A stretch of 64,000 nt of DNA from Novosphingobium sp. NDB2Meth1 (GTDB lineage Bacteria; Pseudomonadota; Alphaproteobacteria; Sphingomonadales; Sphingomonadaceae), in NCBI RefSeq assembly GCF_900117425.1, contig NZ_FPEH01000011.1, forward strand, positions 62,001 through 126,000, read 5' to 3'. Shown here piece after piece: positions 41,257 through 49,013 of the stretch; positions within the stretch are counted from its first letter, which is position 1, and each line of letters begins with the position of its first letter. A program made the position numbers and the translations under genes. Below the pieces are notes generated by a model. The model was not told the origin of the DNA and did no database searches. It saw only the letters and a list, made by a program, of their open reading frames with translations.

Positions 41257-42942
41257 ATCGCGCGCAGCGCCAGCCTCCCGCACCACGCGCACCCATTCGA
41301 GGCACACGAACAGCACCGCCACCAGCCCCGCCGCCGCCGTCCAGCGGAACACCGTGGCATAGCCGTAGAGATCGAACGCCTCGCCCGCGATCCCGCGCCC
41401 CAGCGAGCCGATCAGGAAGGTGAGCGAAGACATCAGCGCATATTGCACCGCCGTATAGCGCTTGGAGACGATGCCCGAGAGGTACGCCACGAAGGCCGCA
41501 CCCGCGATACCGGTCGAGATGTTTTCGAAGCTGATCGCCAGCAGCAGCCGGATCATGCGCGGATCGAAGCCGAACAGGCCGAACAGCGCGTGCAGGCCCA
41601 CCGCCTTGCCCACCGCATCGATATGCACCGCGCCTTCGGCGAGGTCGGCATAGACGAAGTTGCCCAACATCGGGAGGATCGCGCCGATCAGGATCGTCGG
41701 CATGCGCCCCAGCCGCAGGAACAGATAGCCGCCGAGGCTGATCCCCGCGATGGTCATGAAGATGCCGAAGAGCTTGGAGGCAAACGCCACCTCGTCCTTC
41801 GAATAGTGCAGGAAATCGAGGTAGAACGGGAAGGCGAAGCTCGACCACACGTTGTAGCACAGCGTGTAGGTGAGGATCATCCCGATCACCACCAGCACCC
41901 CCCAGCCGAGCCGCGCCACCAGTTCCGCCAGCGGGGCGATCAGCGCGACGTAGAGGTGGTTCGCCGCGGTGCGCACCGCCGAATGCCGCGTATCAGGCGC
42001 CGTCAGCACCGCGCGGCCCTGCGTGCGCATCGCATTGGTCACCGCCGCGACGAGCAGCGGAACCGCCACGGTCGCCAGCACGATCAGCGGGCCCATCTGG
42101 CGCGTGAAATCGCCTACCGAGGGGTGTTTCTCGCCCGGCCCCAGCGGGCTCAGCATGATCACCATGAAGCGCACGATTGTCGCGATTGCCCAGGCCCAGC
42201 TGGTGCCGACGATGAACAGCGCAATACCTCGCGCGCGCGGCGTCAATTCACCCGGCTGCGCCAGCGCGGCGTGGAGCGTGCCTTGCTCGGGGCGTGGTGT
42301 GTCGGGCGCGCGCAAGGTCACAATACCGATCAGCGCGATCAGCCCTGCCATCAGCAGATAGACCAGCGGCCATGACATCCGCCCCGCCAGCACCAGCGCC
42401 AGCGCACCGCCGACAATCGAGGCGATGCGGTAGCCGAACTGGTAGATCGAGGAGAGCAGCTCGACCGGCGTATCCTCGTCCGCGACATCGATGCGCCACG
42501 CGTCCACCGCCACGTCCTGCGTCGCGGAGGCCAGCGCGGCGAGGAACGCAAACAGCGCGAAGGTGCCGATGGCCTTGGCCGGATCAGTCAGCGCAAGGCC
42601 CACGAAGCCCAGAACCAATACGATCTGGCACAGTAAGATCCAGCTCTTGCGCCGCCCCAGCGCTTCGAGGCCGGGCAGCGCCATGCGGTCCACCAGCGGC
42701 GACCACAGGAACTTGAACGAGTAAGACAGGCCGATCCACGAGAGCACGCCAATGGTGGCAAGGTCGATCTTCACTTCGCCCAGCCAGGCGTTGAGCGTGC
42801 CGAGCAGCAGCGCATAAGGCAGGCCCGAGGCAAAGCCGAAGCCCAGCATCGTTGCCGACTTGCGCGTCGCCAGCGCCACCATCAGCAGCTTGAAGCCCTT
42901 CGGGCGCGGTGGCTTCTCAACCTCGGCGGCGCTCGATGCCAT
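41236..42942 (-). CDS. ampG: AmpG-like MFS permease (muropeptide importer family)
   Basis: 568 residues, about 14 membrane helices, AmpG size. Features: MLGFGFASGLPYALLLGTLN, WSPLVDRM, GRRKSWILLCQ, SATQDVAVDAWRID and YQFGYRIASIVGG. AmpG imports anhydromuropeptides from wall turnover for recycling and, in some bacteria, beta-lactamase induction. Substrate not proven here. The last residues, ARDPSTSSG, and the stop codon are encoded by an extragenic repeat. Confidence 0.88.
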   Translation of the reverse strand: MASSAAEVEKPPRPKGFKLLMVALATRKSATMLGFGFASGLPYALLLGTLNAWLGEVKIDLATIGVLSWIGLSYSFKFLWSPLVDRMALPGLEALGRRKSWILLCQIVLVLGFVGLALTDPAKAIGTFALFAFLAALASATQDVAVDAWRIDVADEDTPVELLSSIYQFGYRIASIVGGALALVLAGRMSWPLVYLLMAGLIALIGIVTLRAPDTPRPEQGTLHAALAQPGELTPRARGIALFIVGTSWAWAIATIVRFMVIMLSPLGPGEKHPSVGDFTRQMGPLIVLATVAVPLLVAAVTNAMRTQGRAVLTAPDTRHSAVRTAANHLYVALIAPLAELVARLGWGVLVVIGMILTYTLCYNVWSSFAFPFYLDFLHYSKDEVAFASKLFGIFMTIAGISLGGYLFLRLGRMPTILIGAILPMLGNFVYADLAEGAVHIDAVGKAVGLHALFGLFGFDPRMIRLLLAISFENISTGIAGAAFVAYLSGIVSKRYTAVQYALMSSLTFLIGSLGRGIAGEAFDLYGYATVFRWTAAAGLVAVLFVCLEWVRVVREAGAARDPSTSSG

Positions 42943-42964
42943 TCAGTTCCTCACACTTCCCCCT

Positions 42965-43035
42965 CCGTTCGTGTCGAGCGAAGTCGAGACACCGGGCGCG
43001 GCGTGCGGTGTCTCGACTTCGCTCGACACGAACGG
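42965..43035. repeat. Palindromic repeat, GTGTCGAGCGAAGTCGAG family, copy 1
   Basis: Perfect 29-bp arms (42965-42993 and 43007-43035) around a 13-nt centre. Lies between the divergent ampG-like and Rieske genes, 22 bases upstream of the ampG start. Copy 2 is at 51837-51907. Confidence 0.85.
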
Positions 43036-43139
43036 GACTGGGGTATCCCTGGCCGAACAATGATCCGATATCGTAATCGGGCCATGCATTTACCTGCATG
43101 CTTAGCGCCAAATTGCGCTATGCCTAGCACCGGAGAGCG

Positions 43140-44315
43140 ATGAAACCGGGGGAGAGCCGCGAAATGGCCACCACTGAAAGCACCAAGCGGCCCACCGATG
43201 GCCAGCTGGACCTCGCGCGGCTGGTGGCAGCAGGTGCGGGCCGCAAGGGCGCGGCCATCAGCCACGTGCCCGCCAGCGTCTATACCGATCCAGCCCACTG
43301 GGCGCGCGAAAAGGCCGCGCTGTTTGACCGCTTCCCGCAGGTCCTCGCGCCTTCCGCGCTGCTGCCCGATCCCGGCATGGCCGTCCCGCACGACGCGACC
43401 GGCAGGCCCCTGCTCCTCACCCGCGATGCAGCGGGCAAGGCGCATGTCTTCATGAACGTCTGCCGCCACCGGGGGACGCGGCTTGTCGAAGGCGGCGAGG
43501 TGCAATGCACCAAGCGCCTCGTCTGCCCCTATCACGCGTGGACCTACAGCACCGAGGGCAAGCTGCTCGCCCTGCCCCGCCCGGACACCTTCCCGGCGTT
43601 CGATCAATCCGCCCACGGCCTGATCGAATTGCCCAGCCTCGAAGCGGGCGGCCTTATCTGGTTCGCGCCGCAAGAGGCCGACTTCACTCTTGCGACAGCA
43701 ATCAGCGCCGATTTCGCCGCCGCAGACCTCGCCTCGCATCACCTCTACGCTCGCCGCACGCACCGGGTCGCGTCCAACTGGAAGCTGATCATGGACGCGT
43801 TCCTCGAAAGCTACCACGTGCAGCGCCTCCACGCCCGCACCATCGGCCCCTACTTCAAGGACGGGGTGACGGCAGGCGACGAAGTCGGGCCGCACATGCG
43901 CTCGCTGGTCGGCCGCGCGACCGAACTCGAAGGCGTCGATCTGGCCGACTGGCCTGCGCTGCGCCGTGTCGCCACCTTTGCCTACCAGCTGTTCCCCGCC
44001 ACGGTCATCGTCATCAGCCCGGACTACGTGAACCTGATGACGATCATGCCGCAGGCCCACGACCTGACGCTGGTCGAGGACTTCATGCTGATCGCCGAGG
44101 CACCGCAGACGGAAAAGGCCGAAGACCACTGGCGCCGCAGCTGGGACTTGCTCGACGGGCAGGTGTTCGGCTCCGAAGACTTCCGCGCCGCCGAACTCGG
44201 CCAGCAGGGCCTCGCAACCGGCGCCGTGCCCCAGCTTACACTTGGCACGCTGGAAGGCGGTATCCGCCGCTTCCACGAGATCTGCCAGCGCGAGATTGCC
44301 CTGCATGAAGGTTGA
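43140..44315 (+). CDS. Rieske-type aromatic ring-hydroxylating oxygenase, alpha subunit
   Basis: 391 residues. Rieske [2Fe-2S] centre: CRHRGTRL, 15 residues, then CPYHAWTYS. The catalytic domain has [19 protein letters not shown], holding the usual Asp and His iron ligands. Needs a separate reductase, which is not nearby, so the substrate is unknown. Start 43140 has GGAGAG upstream; ATG 43164 also has GGAGAG. Followed closely by rluB. Confidence 0.9.
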   Translation: MKPGESREMATTESTKRPTDGQLDLARLVAAGAGRKGAAISHVPASVYTDPAHWAREKAALFDRFPQVLAPSALLPDPGMAVPHDATGRPLLLTRDAAGKAHVFMNVCRHRGTRLVEGGEVQCTKRLVCPYHAWTYSTEGKLLALPRPDTFPAFDQSAHGLIELPSLEAGGLIWFAPQEADFTLATAISADFAAADLASHHLYARRTHRVASNWKLIMDAFLESYHVQRLHARTIGPYFKDGVTAGDEVGPHMRSLVGRATELEGVDLADWPALRRVATFAYQLFPATVIVISPDYVNLMTIMPQAHDLTLVEDFMLIAEAPQTEKAEDHWRRSWDLLDGQVFGSEDFRAAELGQQGLATGAVPQLTLGTLEGGIRRFHEICQREIALHEG

Positions 44316-44350
44316 TGACGCGCGGGCACGCGCAGCGTAAGGGGCAAGCC

Positions 44351-45439
44351 ATGGCATTTCCCCCCAAAGACAGGAGCGGCCGCCCGGGAAGGCCCGCGGC
44401 TCCCAAACCTTACAAGACGCCCAAGGCAGCAGCCACGCCGCAGACCCGCGCCCCAGCCGACGACGGCACCCCGCGCGAAGGCGATCGCATCGCCAAGCTG
44501 CTCGCCCGCGCCGGGGTCGCCAGCCGCCGTGAGATCGAGCGCTATATCGCCGAGGGCCGCGTCGCGCTGGACGGCGAGGCGATCACCACCCCGGCCACGA
44601 TCCTCAAGAACCTCAAGGGCGTCACGGTCGATGGCAATCCCGTCGCCGCCGCCGAACCGCCGCGCCTGTTCATGTTCCACAAGCCATCCGGGCTGATCAC
44701 TGCCGAGCGCGATCCGACCGGGCGCCCGACGATCTACACCGCGCTGCGCAATGCCCTGCCGCCGGGCGCGGGCCGCGTGATGCCGGTCGGCAGGCTCGAC
44801 ATCAACACCGAGGGCCTGCTGCTCCTTACCAATGACGGCGAGCTCAAGCGTGCGATGGAACTCCCCGCCAATGCCGTCCCGCGCACCTACCGCGCGCGCA
44901 CCTTCGGCGATGTCACGCAGGAGATGCTCGATGGCCTGATGGACGGCATCGAGATCGAAGGCGTGCGCTACGGCCCGATCAACGCCAACATGGAACGCAG
45001 CGCGGGCCGCAACAAGTGGATCGAGCTGACGCTCACCGAAGGCAAGAACCGCGAAGTCCGCCGCGTGCTCGAGCATCTCGGCCTCGAAGTCTCGCGCCTG
45101 CTGCGGCTGCGCTATGGTCCGTTCGATCTCGGCGAACTGCCGCGCGGCGCGGCGGAGGAAGTGCCGCAAGTCGTTGTAGAGCGCTTCCGCAAGGGCCTTG
45201 CGAGCGACAAGGCAACGCGTGACCAGCAGGCGATCCATGCCGGACGCGCGCCAGCCCCGCGCGCGCCGAAGCCTGCGCCTGAACCTGTGGCCAAGTCCGC
45301 GCCCGCAGGCCGCGCCCGCCCCGAACGCAAGCGCCTCTCGCCTGAAGCAGGGCAACTGGTCTCGAAGCCGCAGCGCCCGCAAAGACCGGGTGGCCGCCCG
45401 GGTCCACGTCCCGGCAACCGACCGCAGGGGAAGCGCTGA
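44351..45439 (+). CDS. rluB: 23S rRNA/ribosomal large subunit pseudouridine synthase B-like
   Basis: 362 residues from ATG 44351 with AAGGGG upstream; the open frame begins earlier. S4 RNA-binding domain (RIAKLLARAGVASRREIERY) then the RsuA/RluB catalytic domain with the catalytic Asp in PVGRLDINTEGLLLLTNDG and GKNREVRRVLEHLGL. A long basic, Pro/Arg-rich disordered tail follows residue ~265. Overlaps rsmD by one base. Makes pseudouridine in 23S rRNA (RluB) or a related site. Confidence 0.92.
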   Translation: MAFPPKDRSGRPGRPAAPKPYKTPKAAATPQTRAPADDGTPREGDRIAKLLARAGVASRREIERYIAEGRVALDGEAITTPATILKNLKGVTVDGNPVAAAEPPRLFMFHKPSGLITAERDPTGRPTIYTALRNALPPGAGRVMPVGRLDINTEGLLLLTNDGELKRAMELPANAVPRTYRARTFGDVTQEMLDGLMDGIEIEGVRYGPINANMERSAGRNKWIELTLTEGKNREVRRVLEHLGLEVSRLLRLRYGPFDLGELPRGAAEEVPQVVVERFRKGLASDKATRDQQAIHAGRAPAPRAPKPAPEPVAKSAPAGRARPERKRLSPEAGQLVSKPQRPQRPGGRPGPRPGNRPQGKR

Positions 45440-45987
45440 TGCTGCGGATCATCGCCGGCACCTGGCGCGGCCGCAAATTGCAGGCCCCGGCAGGCGACAC
45501 CACCCGGCCGACTGCGGACCGCACCCGCGAGACGCTGTTCTCGATGCTCACCAGCCGCCTCGGCAGCTGGGAAGACCTGACCGTGGCCGACTTGTTCGCG
45601 GGCTCGGGCGCGCTCGGCCTCGAAGCGCTCTCGCGCGGCGCGGCCAAGGCACTGTTCGTCGAGCAGGACCCTGCCGCCATCCGCGCGCTTCGTGCCAATA
45701 TCGCCGCGCTCCATGCGCAGGCGCAGTGCGACGTGCGCGCCGCCTCGGTCCTCGCGCTCGGCCCCGCGCCGGCGCCGCTCGATGTCGTGCTGCTCGATCC
45801 GCCTTATGGCTCGGGCGCGGGCGCTGTCGCTATCGACCGGCTGCAGCGCCTCGGCTGGATCGGCCCTGGCACGTGGGTCAGCCTTGAAACGCATGCGGAC
45901 GAGCCATCCGGCGTGCGCACGCTCGGAATCGATGCGGAGCGCAAGGTCGGCAAGGCAAGGCTGACCTTGATGCGAGTGGCGGAATAA
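45439..45987 (+). CDS. rsmD: 16S rRNA (guanine966-N2)-methyltransferase
   Basis: 182 residues. SAM-dependent Rossmann methyltransferase: IIAGTWRGRKLQAP, RPTADRTRETLFSML, DLFAGSGALGLEALSRGA, and the catalytic LLDPPYG. Coupled to rluB through TGATG, so two rRNA modification enzymes share one message. Directly followed by a composite repeat. Confidence 0.95.
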   Translation: MLRIIAGTWRGRKLQAPAGDTTRPTADRTRETLFSMLTSRLGSWEDLTVADLFAGSGALGLEALSRGAAKALFVEQDPAAIRALRANIAALHAQAQCDVRAASVLALGPAPAPLDVVLLDPPYGSGAGAVAIDRLQRLGWIGPGTWVSLETHADEPSGVRTLGIDAERKVGKARLTLMRVAE

Positions 45988-46121
45988 CCCCTCCGACCTG
46001 CCTTCGGCAGGCCACCTCCCCATTTGTGCTTCGCAAAAATGGGGAGGAATGAAACGATCCTCCCTGTTTTTCCCGAAGGGACAAACGGGGAGGTGGCCCG
46101 CGAAGCGGGTCGGAGGGGTTC
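45988..46121. repeat. Composite palindromic repeat, copy 2
   Basis: ACCCCTCCGACC, CCACCTCCCCATTTGTGCTTCG, then the inverse GGGGAGGTGGCC and GGTCGGAGGGGT. Lies exactly between convergent rsmD and the MHS permease. Lacks the CTGAGCTTGTC insert found in copy 1. Confidence 0.8.
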
Positions 46122-47405
46122 TTACTGACGCGGCGCCGCCAGCACGCCGACCAGCGTCACCACGCCCGCCGCCGTCAACACCAGCCCCGTCCACATCACG
46201 CCGCCCTGCGCTGCCAGCCACGCCGCGCCAAGCGGCGCCAGCGCGCCGCCGACGATGCCGCCCAGGTTGAACGCCAGCGAAATACCGGTGTAGCGCACCT
46301 CGACCGGATAGAGCGACGGCAGCCACGCACCGATCGGGCCATAGCACAGCCCCATCACGAACAGCGCGGCCGAGAGCGTCAGGAACAGCACCGGCAGCGA
46401 TCCCGCCGCCAGCCCGCTGCCAAAGCCGAGACCGACCAGCCCCGTGAGCGCCGCGCCGACCGCCATCACCGTACGCGGGGTGGTGGCATCCGACCACCAG
46501 CCGGAAACCACGATGCCGATGGCAAACACCACGTCCGCGCCCAGCTGGATCGCCAGCACCGTCTCGCGCGGGTAGCCGAGCGTCTTCGTGGCAAAGCCCA
46601 GCGCGAAGGTCGTCGCGAGGTAGAACAGCGCAAAGCACGCGATCACGCCCATGGTGCCCGCCAGCACCGCGCCGGGATGTTCGGCAAGCAGCTTGCCCAG
46701 CGGCACGCGCGGCGGCGGCGCAGCTTCGAGCGAGGCCTTGAACGCCGGCGTCTCGCCAATACGCAGACGGATCCACAGCCCGAGGATCACCAGCAGCGAA
46801 CTTGCCAGGAACGGCACACGCCAGCCCCAGCTGAGGAAATCCGCCTCGCTGAGGCCGAGCCCCAGGAGGAGGAACAGGCCATTGGCAAACAGGAACCCGA
46901 GCGGGGCCCCGAGCGGCGCGGCAATGCCGAACCGCGCATCCCAGCCCTTCGGCGCGTTTTCCACCGCGAGCAGCGATGCCCCGCCCCACTCGCCGCCCAG
47001 GCCAAAGCCCTGGCCGAACCGCAGCAGGCAAAGCAGGGCCGGCGCCACCCAGCCCGCCACCGCGTAGCCGGGCAGAAACGCCACCAGAAACGTCGAGACG
47101 CCCATCAGCAGCAGCGAGGCCACCAGCGTTGACTTGCGCCCGATCCGGTCGCCGAAATGGCCGAACGCCACAGCCCCCACCGGCCGCGCAAAGAACGCGA
47201 TCCCAAGCGTCATGAACACCAGCAGCGTCTGCGCCGTCGCTGATTTCTCGGGGAAGAACAGCGGTCCGATCACCAGCGCGGCCGCAGTGCCGAAGATATA
47301 GAAATCGTAGAATTCGACCGCCGTGCCGACGAGGCTCGCCAGCAGCACGCGCGCGTGGGTGCGCACCGGATGGGCTTGGCCAGACAGAAGGTCGGCAGGT
47401 GGCAT
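46122..47405 (-). CDS. MHS family MFS transporter (metabolite:H+ symporter)
   Basis: 427 residues, 12 membrane helices. Features of the ProP/ShiA/KgtP branch: VGTAVEFYDFYIFGTAAAL, FGHFGDRIGRKS, RFGQGFGLGGEWGGASLLAVE. Imports small organic acids or betaines with protons; the substrate is not readable. Alone on the minus strand, ends at a composite repeat. Confidence 0.92.
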   Translation of the reverse strand: MPPADLLSGQAHPVRTHARVLLASLVGTAVEFYDFYIFGTAAALVIGPLFFPEKSATAQTLLVFMTLGIAFFARPVGAVAFGHFGDRIGRKSTLVASLLLMGVSTFLVAFLPGYAVAGWVAPALLCLLRFGQGFGLGGEWGGASLLAVENAPKGWDARFGIAAPLGAPLGFLFANGLFLLLGLGLSEADFLSWGWRVPFLASSLLVILGLWIRLRIGETPAFKASLEAAPPPRVPLGKLLAEHPGAVLAGTMGVIACFALFYLATTFALGFATKTLGYPRETVLAIQLGADVVFAIGIVVSGWWSDATTPRTVMAVGAALTGLVGLGFGSGLAAGSLPVLFLTLSAALFVMGLCYGPIGAWLPSLYPVEVRYTGISLAFNLGGIVGGALAPLGAAWLAAQGGVMWTGLVLTAAGVVTLVGVLAAPRQ

Positions 47406-47532
47406 CGGGCAAGCATCCGATCAATGGGAGGATAACGCCGGGCTTTGGGAAAAGCCGCTAGGTCAGGAGCAGGGTTATCGTCAACAAGCGTTGCTAGCGA
47501 AGGCGTGAGCAGGAGTGCAAGCAAAGGGAACC

Positions 47533-48534
47533 ATGATGTTCGAATGGTTCGAGAAAAAGGCCCCGATCCGCCAGAAGCTCGACACGCTGCGGTTGATCAC
47601 GCTGTTCCTCGTCTGCCTTTCAAGTCTAGGCGCCTTGCTGCCTTTGGGGGGCCTCGCCACCTCCGTTGCCCTGATGTTTCCGGCACTAGCGATCGTGCTG
47701 ATGGCGCTTGTGATGAGCGCGGCCAAGCGGATGATCTGCGATCCTGCTGCCCGGCTCGAAGAAGCAAGCGCGGCCATGCAGCAGGTCACCACGCTGGTCA
47801 GAAAGAGCACCCATCAGGTCGCCGAGATCAATCGCGCCGTCTCCGAAGCGAACGGCGAGGCAGCCAATGGCGGCACCGTGGTGCAACGTGCGGTCGAAGC
47901 CATGACCGCGATCCAGCAATCCTCGCAAGCCGTTTCCCAGATCATCAGCGTGATCGACGGCATTGCCTTCCAGACCAATCTGCTCGCCTTGAACGCCGGG
48001 GTCGAGGCGGCCCGCGCCGGCGAAACCGGTCGCGGCTTCGCGGTCGTTGCCACCGAAGTGCGCGCGCTGGCCCAACGCTCCGCCACGGCGGCGCGCGAGA
48101 TCGGTGAACTGATCTCCTCCTCCACCGGCCACGTCGAACGCGGAGTGCAACTGGTCAGCGAAACCGGAGAAGTCCTGCGCCACATCGTCGGACGTGTCGC
48201 CGAAGTCAGCACGCTGGTCGAGGGCATCACCGAATCCGCCCAGCGTCAGTCGCTGATGCTTTCCGAAGTCTCCGGCACGGTCAGCGAACTTGATCGCATG
48301 ACCCAGCAGAATGCGGCCATGGTGGAGCAGAGCACGGCAGCCGCCCGTACGCTTGCCACCGTGGCCCAACAGCTCCGGGCGCAGACGACCCGGTTCCAGA
48401 CCGGTGCCACCAAGGCGGCCCATGCGCGCGACGCGGCACCGGCGGCCCGTCCCCGGCGCAAGACTGCACCGCTGCCGGTCAGCGGCAATCTGGCTCTCAA
48501 ACCTGTTGGCAGCGAGGACTGGGCCGAGTTCTAG
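47533..48534 (+). CDS. Minimal methyl-accepting chemotaxis protein without sensor domain
   Basis: 333 residues from ATG 47533 with AAAGGGAA upstream. Two adjacent membrane helices ([18 protein letters not shown] and [19 protein letters not shown]) joined by only a few residues, so no periplasmic sensor, and no HAMP. The signalling hairpin follows: [20 protein letters not shown] and [18 protein letters not shown]. It ends in DWAEF, resembling the C-terminal pentapeptide (NWETF in E. coli Tar) that recruits CheR/CheB. It may read the membrane or energy state, or serve as a helper receptor for methylation (inference). No che genes nearby. Confidence 0.9.
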   Translation: MMFEWFEKKAPIRQKLDTLRLITLFLVCLSSLGALLPLGGLATSVALMFPALAIVLMALVMSAAKRMICDPAARLEEASAAMQQVTTLVRKSTHQVAEINRAVSEANGEAANGGTVVQRAVEAMTAIQQSSQAVSQIISVIDGIAFQTNLLALNAGVEAARAGETGRGFAVVATEVRALAQRSATAAREIGELISSSTGHVERGVQLVSETGEVLRHIVGRVAEVSTLVEGITESAQRQSLMLSEVSGTVSELDRMTQQNAAMVEQSTAAARTLATVAQQLRAQTTRFQTGATKAAHARDAAPAARPRRKTAPLPVSGNLALKPVGSEDWAEF

Positions 48535-48685
48535 AACAATTTTCAACCAATCCGGACTAAACTGATGGCATAGATTGCGCCATATCGATGAATTGACGCA
48601 CGTCCCCACCACCGCATCTGGTCATGGCTGGAATATTCTTGCAGCAAGCCGTTAATCGATCTGCAACCACATCATGCTCATTAGG

Positions 48686-48706
48686 CAATACTGATATGGA
48701 GTATTG
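48686..48706. promoter_or_regulatory. Inverted repeat over the ribosome site of the small lipoprotein gene
   Basis: CAATACT (48686-48692) and AGTATTG (48700-48706) are perfect inverse arms around GATATGG. The GGAG ribosome site (48698-48701) is in the loop and right arm. It may be an operator or an mRNA hairpin that limits translation. Confidence 0.45.
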
Positions 48707-48711
48707 TCCCG

Positions 48712-48954
48712 GTGCAAGTGATCAAGATCATGTTTGCCGGATGCCTGATGGTTTGGCTGTTCACTGTCGCGTCCTGCGCCATGCTTGGCTACGGGACCAC
48801 GGTGATGGTGAACTCGCTCGCCAACTCCGAAGCCGCCAAGAAGATTGCCCGCAAGGCGCGCGAGCGGGAGCTCCAGGAGCACAACGATCGGGACAACCGC
48901 GCGGCCTCGTACCATACGCGCGATGATTACTACGAAGAGTACATGGACAAATAA
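48712..48954 (+). CDS. Small predicted lipoprotein of unknown function
   Basis: 80 residues from GTG 48712; internal GTG 48718 or ATG 48730 are alternatives. A hydrophobic N-terminus ends in a lipobox-like VASC, or forms a membrane helix running to MLGYGTTVMV. The rest is a highly charged, mostly helical tail (KKIARKARERELQEHNDRDN), ending in Tyr/Asp-rich YHTRDDYYEEYMDK. No family recognised. It is not a shadow of another gene, as nothing lies opposite. Confidence 0.6.
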   Translation: MQVIKIMFAGCLMVWLFTVASCAMLGYGTTVMVNSLANSEAAKKIARKARERELQEHNDRDNRAASYHTRDDYYEEYMDK

Positions 48955-49013
48955 GTCGAACCGAGGCGCGCCGCCTCTTGCGGCGAGGGACGCTGTTCCC
49001 TAATCGTTCTCGA

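Noticed and set aside
46122..47424. 770-codon minus-strand frame starting at 47424 and running to 45112
   Set aside because: It is the wrong frame of the MHS permease and then antisense to rsmD and rluB.
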